DNA of 23,018 nt from an uncultured Bacilli bacterium (GTDB lineage: Bacteria; Bacillota_I; Bacilli_A; RF39; UBA660), in NCBI GenBank assembly GCA_944364005.1, contig CALVVW010000020.1:1-23018 (forward strand). The letters are read 5' to 3'. Positions 14,056 through 21,336 of this stretch are shown here, piece by piece. Positions within the stretch are counted from its first letter, which is position 1. Each line of letters begins with the position of its first letter. The notes below the pieces were generated by a model that saw only the letters and a program-made list of their open reading frames with translations, was not told the origin of the DNA and ran no database searches. The position numbers and the translations under genes were made by a program.

Positions 14056-14788
14056 TGTACCTGATATTTGTTAGATATAAACCTTCTGCCGGAGCAGTTT
14101 TTCCACCTTTAGATCTGTCTTTTTTATTTAAAAAATATTCCACATATTTAGGAGATTCTTTTTCTTCTCCTACTCTGATTAGTATGCCAACCATGTTACG
14201 AATTTGATAGCGTAGGAAACCATTTCCTGTAAAAGTAAATTTTATGATATTATTGTTTATTTTTTCTACGGTTGCCTTAGAAATTGTTCTTATGCAATTT
14301 TCTTTTTCTTTATTCTCTGTTACAAAGGCTCTAAAGTCATGTTCTCCTAATAAATACTTTATTCCTTCTTGCATCTTTTCTACGTTTAATTTGTAATTAT
14401 ATTGAAATACATAATTTCTTTCTATGGGATTATATTCTCCTATATTCATGTAGTATTCATAAGTCTTTTCTAATACATTATATCTAGCATGAAAATCATC
14501 CGCTACTTTTTCTGCTTTAATTACATGGATATCTTCTGGTAGGTTACTATTCATTGCTCGCTTTAATTTATATTCTGTAATATTTATATCTAGGTCTGCG
14601 TGCCCGCATTGCATTTTAGCATGTACACCTTTATCTGTTCTGCCAGAGGATGTAAATGTTGTCTTTTTACCATCATTAATCTTGGTTAGTGCTTTTTCAA
14701 TTTGTTCTTGAATCGTTACTAATCCTGGTTGTGTTTGATAGCCTTTATAATTTGTTCCATCGTATGATAATGTTATTAAATACCTCAT
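14051..14788 (-). CDS. truA: tRNA pseudouridine synthase TruA
   Basis: A 245-residue TruA that isomerises uridines 38-40 of the tRNA anticodon arm. Motifs in order: LSYDGTNYKGYQTQPG near the start, FTSSGRTDKGVHA with the catalytic Asp of the GRTDxGVHA loop (near residue 52), FHARYNVLEKTYEYYM, the central HDFRAF, and FLRYQIRNMVGILIRVGEG-like segment near 190-205. ATG at 14788 is preferred over the longer GTG start, because AAAGGAG lies 7 bases before it. In many Firmicutes truA follows ecfA1-ecfA2-ecfT; here it follows ecfA2 directly with ecfT missing. Confidence 0.96.
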   Translation of the reverse strand: MRYLITLSYDGTNYKGYQTQPGLVTIQEQIEKALTKINDGKKTTFTSSGRTDKGVHAKMQCGHADLDINITEYKLKRAMNSNLPEDIHVIKAEKVADDFHARYNVLEKTYEYYMNIGEYNPIERNYVFQYNYKLNVEKMQEGIKYLLGEHDFRAFVTENKEKENCIRTISKATVEKINNNIIKFTFTGNGFLRYQIRNMVGILIRVGEEKESPKYVEYFLNKKDRSKGGKTAPAEGLYLTNIRYK

Positions 14789-14818
14789 ATTTTCTCCTTT
14801 TTCCACAGGAATTGTGGA

Positions 14819-15610
14819 TTATACATGTTTATAAATATCTTTAATTATATCTCTAATATCTTTATGATAGTCTATTTTTACTTTCTTCTTTTTTATTGCT
14901 TTATATGTAAATTGAACTATTTCTGGAACCTTATATCCATTCCTTTTTATATAATCCACTCTTTCATATGTCTCTTCTGTTGCACCTTCTAAGAAGATTC
15001 TTTTATTTTTTACAAAGAGCATTTTTGTCGCATATTGGTATAACATATCTGCATTATTACTTCCAATAATAATTAATTTATGGTACTGTTCCTTTAGTTT
15101 TGTTAGTACCATGATAATTTTTTTTCTACTTTTGTTATCTAAATATTGAAATAAATCGTCAAATATTAAAATGTCTGGATTAGATAATAAACTCATTGCA
15201 ATTTGGACTTTCTTTTGTTCTGATTTAGAAAGTGTCGTTATGTTTCTATCTAACATATTAGTATCTAGACCTACTATTTTTAATGAGTCATGTTCTTTTT
15301 TATCAATGTTTTTTATTTGAAGATGATAATAGTTAATGATATAGTCCATATGGTCTTTAATCGTATTTAAATATGGCAGTTTTTTAAATTGTTTTTCTAT
15401 TATACTTATCTTTTTATAATATTCTAAATAATTTTCTGGAGTTAGTTCTTGATTATCTATGGTAATTTTTCCTTCTGGTAGTTTTTTTAATGTTAAAATA
15501 TTTAATAGTTCTTCATATTCTGGTCCTGTTATTCCTATCATGTCATTACTAGATAGTGTCGTTGTTAGTTCCCAGTCATTTTGTTTTACATTTTCTAATA
15601 CTATTTCCAT
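14819..15610 (-). CDS. Degenerate EcfA2-like ABC ATPase subunit
   Basis: A 263-residue protein that by position, size and remaining motifs derives from EcfA2 (CbiO), an ATPase of ECF vitamin transporters. It has lost the Walker A loop: the region 26-38 reads GITGPEYEELLNI with no GKT/S. The signature survives in altered form as LSKSEQKKVQIA (from L127), where the family has LSGGQKQR. Walker B is ILIFDDLF (Asp151) with Asp in place of the catalytic Glu, the D-loop LDN is kept, and the switch His is Asn185. It cannot bind ATP in the usual way by itself. The start overlaps the end of the ecfA1-like gene by 10 bases, so the two are made together. See the complementary defects of its partner. Confidence 0.85.
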   Translation of the reverse strand: MEIVLENVKQNDWELTTTLSSNDMIGITGPEYEELLNILTLKKLPEGKITIDNQELTPENYLEYYKKISIIEKQFKKLPYLNTIKDHMDYIINYYHLQIKNIDKKEHDSLKIVGLDTNMLDRNITTLSKSEQKKVQIAMSLLSNPDILIFDDLFQYLDNKSRKKIIMVLTKLKEQYHKLIIIGSNNADMLYQYATKMLFVKNKRIFLEGATEETYERVDYIKRNGYKVPEIVQFTYKAIKKKKVKIDYHKDIRDIIKDIYKHV

Positions 15611-16395
15611 ATTGTATCTACCATCCTGTCCATGTTTAGTTCTACTTTATCTACCACATTATAATCTCTTAACTTGACAGATAAATCTACCATAAAAGGT
15701 AAGTCTAATCCTATTTTATTTAGAGTATTATCTTTTTCTATTACTGTTAATGGTTCTCCTTCTAATAGGATTTTTCCATCATTCATTACTAATAGATAGT
15801 CACTTTCTAAGGAAACATTTAAATCTGATGTTGTCATGATAATTGCGATTTTTGTTTCTAATTGTAATGTACGTAATAATTTTATAAACTCCTCTTGATC
15901 TTTTGTTTCTAATTCCTGACAAATATCATCTAGAAATAAGATTTGTGGCGTTGCGAGCATTTTTTCTGCTAAAAGAATCTTTATCTTTATAAAGATTGGC
16001 ACTTTATTGGGATCTTTTTTTTGAAATTTTGTTAGTTTATATTTTTTTACTATTTCTTTATAAGTCTCTTTCTTTTCTTCTTCTGTTTTTTTAAATAAAT
16101 GAATCGTATAATTTAATTCCTCTTCTACCGTATCAAATAAAAACTCTGGATTATCCTGTGGAATAATTGTACCAGTAATTTCTTTCCACAAGTTCTGTGG
16201 ATATTCTTCTATATAAGTTCCTAATAATTTTATTGTCTCTTTTACTTCTAATTGTCCACTTAATATTCTAATTAGTGTTGTTTTGCCACAATTATTTCCA
16301 CCTGAGATAGTTATAAATTGTCCTGATTTTACTTGGAAGGAGATATCTTCAATCATATTTTGATACTTTAAATTTGTTACTTCTAATAATTCCAT
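15601..16395 (-). CDS. Degenerate EcfA1-like ABC ATPase subunit
   Basis: A 264-residue ABC ATPase in the ecfA1 position. Walker A is intact (GGNNCGKTT, 32-40) and Gln80 is a good Q-loop. The signature motif expected near 130 is absent: the region reads KVPIFIKIKILLAEKM instead of LSGGQ. Walker B is ILFLDDI (Asp156) with Asp157 replacing the catalytic Glu, and the switch His is replaced by Ser190 (MTTSDLN). Its Walker A could pair in trans with the LSKSE signature of the downstream partner, so a heterodimer would have one possible ATP site and one dead site. No EcfT is encoded next to it. Shine-Dalgarno GGAGGG. It could work as an unusual ECF module, or have taken up another role. Confidence 0.87.
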   Translation of the reverse strand: MELLEVTNLKYQNMIEDISFQVKSGQFITISGGNNCGKTTLIRILSGQLEVKETIKLLGTYIEEYPQNLWKEITGTIIPQDNPEFLFDTVEEELNYTIHLFKKTEEEKKETYKEIVKKYKLTKFQKKDPNKVPIFIKIKILLAEKMLATPQILFLDDICQELETKDQEEFIKLLRTLQLETKIAIIMTTSDLNVSLESDYLLVMNDGKILLEGEPLTVIEKDNTLNKIGLDLPFMVDLSVKLRDYNVVDKVELNMDRMVDTIWK

Positions 16396-16424
16396 TTATC
16401 TTCCCTCCTTTTGTTTTACTTTCT

Positions 16425-16454
16425 ATTATATAATAAAGCGTTTAAAAAAGCCAA
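16425..16454 (-). promoter_or_regulatory. Promoter of the ecfA1-ecfA2-truA unit
   Basis: On the minus strand TTGGCT (16449-16454) and a perfect TATAAT (16425-16430) are 18 bases apart. The -35 is part of the 3' arm of the SDR gene terminator. Confidence 0.6.
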
Positions 16455-16469
16455 CTATTTGGCTTTTTT
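16444..16469 (-). terminator. Terminator of the SDR gene
   Basis: AAAAAAGCCAA (16444-16454) pairs perfectly with TTGGCTTTTTT (16459-16469) around a 4-base loop, ending in a T-run on the minus strand. It overlaps the last codons and TAG stop (16455-16457) of the SDR gene. Confidence 0.9.
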
Positions 16470-17207
16470 CTTTTGTATTCTATAAGCACACCTTAATAAA
16501 AATTTATCAGATACAAATCTTCCAAAGAATTTTGCACACTTCATGGTAAATCCAGGGATAATTAGCATTTTACCTTTCATCATCTCATCAATTGCATATT
16601 TCGCAACATAGGTACTTTTTAATGGTTTTACTCCAAATTTTACTCCTGCTACTGCATTGAAGTTAGTGTCTACTGGTCCTGGACAAAGAACGGATATTTG
16701 AACTTTTGATTTCTTTTTCTTTTGTTCATACCATAGTGCTTCTGATAATTGATATACATAGGATTTTGTTGCATAATAAGTACTCATCAAGGGACCCGGT
16801 TGAAAAGCTGCGGAAGAGGCAACATTTAGAATATAACCAGAATCTCTTTTTTCCATGTCCTTTAAAAAGGCTTTTGTTAAGATATGTACTGCTTTGATAT
16901 TAGTGTTAATCATATTTAATTCTGTTTGAAGATCTGTCTTAGTAAACTCTCCAAAAGCACCAAATCCTGCATTATTAATTAAAATATCTATATTTTCTTT
17001 TTTCGTTAGTACATATAATTCTTTTACTTTTTGTTCGTTAGATAAATCTGCAACAATAATTGTTACTTTGGTAGGGAGAGACTCTTGAATCTCTTCTAGT
17101 TTTTCTTTGTTCCTTGCGACTAGAATTAGTTCATATTTCTTGGTTGCTAAATATCTTGCCATATCTAGTCCTATTCCAGATGATGCTCCTGTAATTAATG
17201 CTTTCAT
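16455..17207 (-). CDS. Short-chain dehydrogenase/reductase (classical SDR)
   Basis: A 250-residue classical SDR with an NAD(P)-binding Rossmann fold: TGASSGIG at 6-13, NNAG at 78-81, catalytic Ser near 131-132, and the YxxxK pair Tyr144/Lys148. The CPGPVDTNF segment after the active site is typical. Arg30 in LVARN at the end of the second strand suggests NADP(H) preference. The C-terminus is hydrophobic-basic (FGRFVSDKFLLRCAYRIQ), seen in the YqjQ/DltE-like group that often acts on lipid-like or unknown substrates. Substrate cannot be told from sequence. Start has GAGGTG upstream. It follows the VirD4-like gene by 66 bases with no visible terminator between. Confidence 0.9.
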   Translation of the reverse strand: MKALITGASSGIGLDMARYLATKKYELILVARNKEKLEEIQESLPTKVTIIVADLSNEQKVKELYVLTKKENIDILINNAGFGAFGEFTKTDLQTELNMINTNIKAVHILTKAFLKDMEKRDSGYILNVASSAAFQPGPLMSTYYATKSYVYQLSEALWYEQKKKKSKVQISVLCPGPVDTNFNAVAGVKFGVKPLKSTYVAKYAIDEMMKGKMLIIPGFTMKCAKFFGRFVSDKFLLRCAYRIQKKKAK

Positions 17208-17273
17208 ACCGACACCTCTATCTTTCTATTTACTCTTAGATATTTTTCTATTTATATTTTTCTTAAATAACTA

Positions 17274-18302
17274 CTATTTATTTTTTACTAGTTCTAAAAA
17301 ATTAAAATATGATGGATTATTTGATTTAGATAATGGATATTCATCACAGTTACCTATTTCTTTACAGTTGGTTACTTTATTATCTTTCATAATATTTTCG
17401 AATTTGGTTGTTATGAATTTTCCATATTTATCTTTTAAGATTGCTTCATCTCTTACTATCACATAAGATTTGATTTTTTGGTCTAACATTTTATTTAATC
17501 TTAAAAGTTTCGGCATATCACAAATATTGTCTAAGATAAATGTAATTTGTTTATTACAATCTATTAGCTGATCAATTAAAATATTTGCTAATCGATTTAG
17601 TGATTCATTGCCTATGATAAAGATTGCTACTTTATTAGGCAAATTTGTTAAATCTATTTCATTTCCTGATAAATTATTTAGTAATTCTTCTCTCATACAA
17701 TAACTATTTAGACTTTGCTTCATTACAGCAATAATACTTCCTCTAGTATCTGCTGGTGCATAAACAATAGATGATCCTGCTATATAAATGTTATCAAGGA
17801 TAGAAAGGGTACTAAAATATTTATCAATAATTCGTTCATTATCTACTTTCTTTTCACTTTCATTTAACATAATAAGTAGACTTGCTAAGTTAATCTCTTC
17901 TTCTTTTGCTTCTTTAAATAATATTAATACTAGAGATATAAAATAATTAGCAGCAGAATTTTCCCAAAATGGATCAGATGTTGGATTATCACTCTTAAAA
18001 ATTTCAAGAGATAAGGTATGAAGTAATTCCATAGCAATATCCTTTTTTCCACTCTTGTAATACTTGTAAGGTAACATTAATGGATTATAGCTATTACTCT
18101 TCTCAGTGTCTTTTAGGTTAAATACTAACGTAGTATAATTATTACTTTCCAATTCATTTTTGTATGTCTTATAATATTCTTCTCTATTATCTAATATTAC
18201 TAAGCTTTCCTTATTATTTATTAATTTTTCTAATTCATTAAACATAATGCCTGTTGTTTTACCTGTATTAATTTTTCCAATAATTAAATTTGTATTTTTC
18301 AT
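17274..18302 (-). CDS. Short VirD4/TraG-like ATPase, soluble and with altered Walker B
   Basis: A 342-residue P-loop protein. Walker A is GKINTGKT (9-16). Other segments match the TraG/VirD4 coupling-protein family: SNSYNPL (69-75), DPFWENSA (110-117), YAPADTRGSI (181-190) and the Walker B region ITFILDNICDMPKL (253-266). In VirD4 proteins Walker B is followed by a catalytic Glu (LDEF); here it is Asp258-Asn259. The family normally has N-terminal membrane helices and 500-700 residues; this copy begins directly at the P-loop and has neither. No relaxase or type IV secretion gene is in the window, so a conjugative role is unlikely; it may be a domesticated DNA- or protein-handling ATPase. It lies 21 bases after the MerR gene and probably shares its transcript. 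Confidence 0.72.
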   Translation of the reverse strand: MKNTNLIIGKINTGKTTGIMFNELEKLINNKESLVILDNREEYYKTYKNELESNNYTTLVFNLKDTEKSNSYNPLMLPYKYYKSGKKDIAMELLHTLSLEIFKSDNPTSDPFWENSAANYFISLVLILFKEAKEEEINLASLLIMLNESEKKVDNERIIDKYFSTLSILDNIYIAGSSIVYAPADTRGSIIAVMKQSLNSYCMREELLNNLSGNEIDLTNLPNKVAIFIIGNESLNRLANILIDQLIDCNKQITFILDNICDMPKLLRLNKMLDQKIKSYVIVRDEAILKDKYGKFITTKFENIMKDNKVTNCKEIGNCDEYPLSKSNNPSYFNFLELVKNK

Positions 18303-18323
18303 ATATAATTCTTCTTTCTCCTT

Positions 18324-18701
18324 TTAATATATTGATTTTTTCTTTATTTTCATTTCGGTTTCTTGTGGTAAAATTTGTCCATTACTTATCTTACTTCGTA
18401 GCTCATCTACTTTTCTGATTGCCTCGTTTTTTTCATTTATTTGTTTTAATAATGTTTCTTTTCTTTGTAAAAAGAGCTTATCATCAAAATGATTCCAATT
18501 ATTTTTTATTTCTTCTAATGTAAACCCTACTGACTTTAATTCTTCTATTATTTTGGCCTCATATATATTTCGTTTTCCATAATATCTATAATTTGTGAAA
18601 ATATCAACCTCTTCTGGAATTAAAAGCCCGATATCATTATAATATCTAATTGTTCTTATCGACAAGTTTGTGAGCTTTGAAAACTCTCCAATTCTATACA
18701 T
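18324..18701 (-). CDS. MerR-family transcriptional regulator
   Basis: A 125-residue MerR protein. Residues 1-70 form the winged helix-turn-helix (MYRIGEFSKLTNLSIRTIRYY, GLLIPEE, NYRYYGKRNI), followed by a dimerising coiled coil (about 77-108) and a short tail. There is no cysteine at all, so it is not a thiolate metal sensor like CueR or MerR itself, and the tail is too short for a large drug-binding domain. MerR proteins bind a dyad between -35 and -10 boxes spaced by 19-20 bases and untwist the promoter. Exactly such a promoter lies upstream of the Cys-rich gene (19063-19093), transcribed toward this gene, and is the likely target. Shine-Dalgarno GGAGAG. Confidence 0.88.
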   Translation of the reverse strand: MYRIGEFSKLTNLSIRTIRYYNDIGLLIPEEVDIFTNYRYYGKRNIYEAKIIEELKSVGFTLEEIKNNWNHFDDKLFLQRKETLLKQINEKNEAIRKVDELRSKISNGQILPQETEMKIKKKSIY

Positions 18702-18719
18702 ATTAATCTCTCCATTTTA

Positions 18720-18728
18720 ATTATAACA
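18720..18728 (-). promoter_or_regulatory. Extended -10 promoter of the MerR gene
   Basis: The minus strand reads TATGTTATAAT: TATAAT at 18720-18725 preceded by TGn. No strong -35 is seen. It lies between the stop of the Cys-rich gene (18767) and the MerR start, so merR can be read alone or from the upstream promoter. Confidence 0.5.
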
Positions 18729-18766
18729 TACTAAGATAATATTTATAATTTTATTTATCTTTTTTC

Positions 18767-19039
18767 TTAACTATTAACAATAATAGCCAATATAATCATT
18801 ATTATAAGTAATATTAAGTATTTCATAGGATCACTATCATCATCAGAGTATTTTTTTCCATCCTCATATATTTCATTACTTTCAAAAAACTTTTTGGCGT
18901 AATCTTTATCATATTCTTCACAGGAATCATTTGCACCATTTACATATTGCCTTTTTTTACTGCAATAATAAACTGCTCCGCAACATTTTCCCTCCTTCCT
19001 ATCATTTTCACATAAATATCGACAGTTACAGCAACCTAT
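18767..19039 (-). CDS. Small Cys-rich protein with C-terminal membrane anchor, AUA start or start-codon mutant
   Basis: A 90-codon frame without an ATG or GTG at its natural start. Eight Cys lie in the first 40 residues in the pattern CCNC, C10, C19, C20, C26, C40 (GCCNCRYLC, GKCCGAVYYC, DSCEEYD), then an acidic Asp/Glu/Lys region (41-71), then one membrane segment at 73-88 (YLILLIIMIILAIIV) and a two-residue tail. The layout is a tail-anchored protein with a cytoplasmic metal- or redox-type Cys domain. A strong AAGGGGGAG Shine-Dalgarno sits 7 bases before ATA at 19039, the position where ATG is expected; the nearby ATG at 19046 is in another frame. So either AUA is used, or an ATG to ATA mutation has weakened the gene. 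The coding frame itself has no stop. It stands behind a MerR-type promoter and upstream of merR. Confidence 0.6.
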   Translation of the reverse strand: MGCCNCRYLCENDRKEGKCCGAVYYCSKKRQYVNGANDSCEEYDKDYAKKFFESNEIYEDGKKYSDDDSDPMKYLILLIIMIILAIIVNS

Positions 19040-19062
19040 GTGACATCTCCCCCTTCATCTAG

Positions 19063-19093
19063 GTTATATCACTCTAGTTAACTGGAGAGTCAA
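19063..19093 (-). promoter_or_regulatory. MerR-type promoter with 19-bp spacer and dyad operator
   Basis: On the minus strand TTGACT (19088-19093) and TATAAC (19063-19068) are separated by 19 bases, two more than normal. The spacer holds the near-palindrome CTCCAGTTAACTAGAG (19072-19087), perfect except for one pair. Long spacers with a central dyad are the hallmark of MerR-controlled promoters. The MerR gene lies about 370 bases downstream on the same strand. Confidence 0.78.
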
Positions 19094-19194
19094 CACCTAT
19101 AAAAACAATATTTTGTAGTTTTTACGGCCTATTCGATTTTTTATAATAAACTACTAATCCTAGGAAGGGTATTGCTATTTACTTTCAAGAAAAA
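19094..19194. other. Non-coding stretch with a short membrane-like remnant
   Basis: Between the MerR-type promoter and the terminator at 19190-19213 I see no complete gene. On the minus strand a short frame reads AIPFLGLVVYYKKSNRP before a TAA, resembling the end of a small membrane protein; it has no start codon and could be chance or a decayed gene. Confidence 0.3.
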
Positions 19195-19213
19195 AAGACT
19201 CTTTTCAAGCCTT
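19190..19213 (-). terminator. Probable terminator of the 19249-19881 gene
   Basis: On the minus strand AAGGCTT (19207-19213) pairs with GAGTCTT (19195-19201), including two G-T pairs, followed by a run of about seven T. It lies about 35 bases after the stop at 19249. Confidence 0.55.
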
Positions 19214-19248
19214 CTTTATCAATTTCGCCATTGACATTACTAAATTAT

Positions 19249-19881
19249 TTATCTTTTATTTTTACTAATTTTAGTTTCATTCTCTTTGTTATCCGTTTTA
19301 TTTTCTATACTAGTGAACATTGCTTCCAACTCGCCATCTTTTTCTAATGAATTGTATTCTTTCTCTGTTCTTAACATCATATTTATTAGTTTATCATCTA
19401 ATTCTTGCTGGTTTATAGATTGTTTTACTCTATTCTCAGTTCGGTATAACTCTTCTCTAGATTCTTTTTGATATGTTTTATAAATCCTTAATCTTTCACT
19501 GCCTTCTAATCTAATAAATCTATTTAAATCATAATCTTCTTTAAATCTTCTTTCTTGTTCTTTATCTTTTGTCATTTTGATTGCTCCAGCAACTGTTGTA
19601 TAATCCAGTACTGCTTGATGTAATAGTTCTTCTTTTGTAATGCCTAAATTTTCTTGGGCTGTCGTTAATGATAAGTTATCTAAATATTCCATTACTAAGG
19701 CATATTCTCTACGATATTTATTTTTTAAAAAAGAATTTGATAAAAACTCTTCTTCTGAAATAAAGTCCTTTTCTTCTCGTTCTTGTATATATTCGTGCAA
19801 TTCTTGATATATTCTTTTTTCTTCTCCCTTATATTTTTCTGTTATAGTATCATTTTTGCTCTTGCTTACATTTAAAAACAT
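19249..19881 (-). CDS. Charged, helical cytoplasmic protein of unknown function
   Basis: A 210-residue protein, strongly charged (Glu, Lys, Arg) and almost wholly helical by composition, with no hydrophobic segment or signal. A central block (LTTAQENLGITKEELLHQAV, about 73-92) has a helix-turn-helix-like rhythm but no clear DNA-binding signature. The C-terminal third (about 150-210) is coiled then low complexity, ending in KISKNKR. I do not recognise a family. It sits alone between the rplQ terminator and its own terminator. A TATAAT at 19900-19905, next to the palindromic TGATATTATATCA (19897-19909), may be its -10. Shine-Dalgarno AGGTGAT precedes ATG. Confidence 0.65.
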   Translation of the reverse strand: MFLNVSKSKNDTITEKYKGEEKRIYQELHEYIQEREEKDFISEEEFLSNSFLKNKYRREYALVMEYLDNLSLTTAQENLGITKEELLHQAVLDYTTVAGAIKMTKDKEQERRFKEDYDLNRFIRLEGSERLRIYKTYQKESREELYRTENRVKQSINQQELDDKLINMMLRTEKEYNSLEKDGELEAMFTSIENKTDNKENETKISKNKR

Positions 19882-19910
19882 TATTTATCACCTAATGATA
19901 TTATATCATA

Positions 19911-19940
19911 AAAAAAGACACAATTGTGTTTTTGTGTCTT
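19911..19940 (-). terminator. Terminator of the ribosomal alpha operon
   Basis: AAGACACAA (19915-19923) pairs perfectly with TTGTGTCTT (19932-19940), followed by a T-run on the minus strand. The first arm overlaps the rplQ stop codon (19939-19941). Confidence 0.88.
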
Positions 19941-20340
19941 ACTTTTCTTCTGCTTCTTTCTTTTTAGCTTTTTCTTTAGCAGGTTTTTCTTCTGGTTTAG
20001 CTTCATCTACTAATTTTAAAATTACCATTAATGAATTATCTCCACGACGTTCAGATAATTTTAAAATTTGAGTATATCCACCATTTCTGTTTTCATAACG
20101 TTTTGCTAAATCATGGAAAATTTTATCCACAACTTTTTTATCATTATGTAAGAATGCTAATGCTTTACGACGAGAAACTAAATCACCTTTTTTACCATAA
20201 GTAATCATTTTTTCAACAAACTTACGAACTTCTTTTGCTCTAGTTTCTGTAGTAGTAATACTTTCGTTAATTACTACTTGTTTAGTCATAGTTGCTAGCA
20301 TGCTTCTTCTATGTTTGTTATCTACACCTAATTTTCTCAT
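19939..20340 (-). CDS. rplQ: 50S ribosomal protein L17
   Basis: A 133-residue L17 protein. The start [22 protein letters not shown] and the segments [20 protein letters not shown] and [19 protein letters not shown] are family hallmarks. After about residue 112 it carries a Lys/Glu/Ala-rich tail ([18 protein letters not shown]) absent from the roughly 120-residue Bacillus protein. It is the last gene of the operon, 20 bases after rpoA, and its stop lies in the terminator stem. Confidence 0.97.
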   Translation of the reverse strand: MRKLGVDNKHRRSMLATMTKQVVINESITTTETRAKEVRKFVEKMITYGKKGDLVSRRKALAFLHNDKKVVDKIFHDLAKRYENRNGGYTQILKLSERRGDNSLMVILKLVDEAKPEEKPAKEKAKKKEAEEK

Positions 20341-20360
20341 AGTTATTTCCTCCTTATATA

Positions 20361-21311
20361 TTAGTCATCATCACGTAATACTAGACCCATATCTCTAATT
20401 TTGTCTAATACTTCTTTTAGTGATTTTTTACCTAGATTACGTATTTTCATCATGTCTGATTCACTCTTATTAACAAGATCTTGTAGAGTATGAATTCCAG
20501 CTCTCTTTAAGCAGTTATATGCTCTGACAGAGAAGTCTAAGTCTTCAATAGATGTCTCTAATGCTTTTACTTTTGGATCTTCTGTTTTTTCAATCATCAT
20601 TCCACTTACATCTGCAATTGATGATAAGTCTGTTAAGATTTGGAAATGTTCAATTAAAATTCTAGAAGCTAAAGCAATTGCTTCTTCTGGTTTGATTGAA
20701 CCGTTTGTCCATACGTCTAAAATTAATTTATCATAACTTTCATCTTGTCCAACGCGAGCGTTTGCAACTTCATATGATACTCTTTCAATAGGAGAATATA
20801 ATGAGTCAATAGCAATAACTCCTGCTTTTTTAATATCATAAATCTTCTTGTTGTCTTCACTTCTTACATATCCACGACCATTTGTTACAGTCATTTCCAT
20901 GTTTAGAGTTGCTCCTTTTGATAATGTAGCGATAACTTTATCTTTGTTAATTACCTCGATATCAGCATCGTGTTCAATATCTCCAGCAGTAATTTCTCCT
21001 TCTTTACTAGTATTGATACGAACTACTTTTGGTTCATTTGAATGATTTTTAAATACTACACCTTTTAAGTTTAAGATGATAGTTGTAACGTCTTCATAAA
21101 CTCCTTCGATTGTTTGGAATTCGTGTAGTACTCCATCAATTTTTATACTACTAATAGCACTTCCTGGAAGAGATGATAACATTACTCTTCTTAATGCGTT
21201 ACCAATTGTAGTTCCGAATCCTCTTTCTAATGGTTCTAATTCAAATCTACCATAGAAATTGCTTTCTACAGAATCTGTTATTTTGTAAATTGGTTTTTCA
21301 AATTGTAACAT
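20361..21311 (-). CDS. rpoA: RNA polymerase alpha subunit
   Basis: A 316-residue alpha subunit. The N-terminal assembly domain shows [40 protein letters not shown] and [12 protein letters not shown]; the C-terminal domain (about 245-310) shows [18 protein letters not shown] and [16 protein letters not shown], which contact UP elements and activators. Length and layout are normal. In the usual place between rpsK and rplQ, with AGGGAGG-type Shine-Dalgarno before ATG. Confidence 0.98.
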   Translation of the reverse strand: MLQFEKPIYKITDSVESNFYGRFELEPLERGFGTTIGNALRRVMLSSLPGSAISSIKIDGVLHEFQTIEGVYEDVTTIILNLKGVVFKNHSNEPKVVRINTSKEGEITAGDIEHDADIEVINKDKVIATLSKGATLNMEMTVTNGRGYVRSEDNKKIYDIKKAGVIAIDSLYSPIERVSYEVANARVGQDESYDKLILDVWTNGSIKPEEAIALASRILIEHFQILTDLSSIADVSGMMIEKTEDPKVKALETSIEDLDFSVRAYNCLKRAGIHTLQDLVNKSESDMMKIRNLGKKSLKEVLDKIRDMGLVLRDDD

Positions 21312-21336
21312 GAAACTAACCTCCCTTATTCATTAA

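Noticed and set aside
17274..18302. Integrative conjugative element at the VirD4-like gene
   Set aside because: No relaxase, VirB4, integrase or tRNA end is present, and the protein lacks membrane helices.
18303..19248. Plain intergenic region between the 19249 gene and merR
   Set aside because: Reading the minus strand shows a coherent 90-codon Cys-rich membrane protein plus a MerR-type promoter, so the region is not empty.
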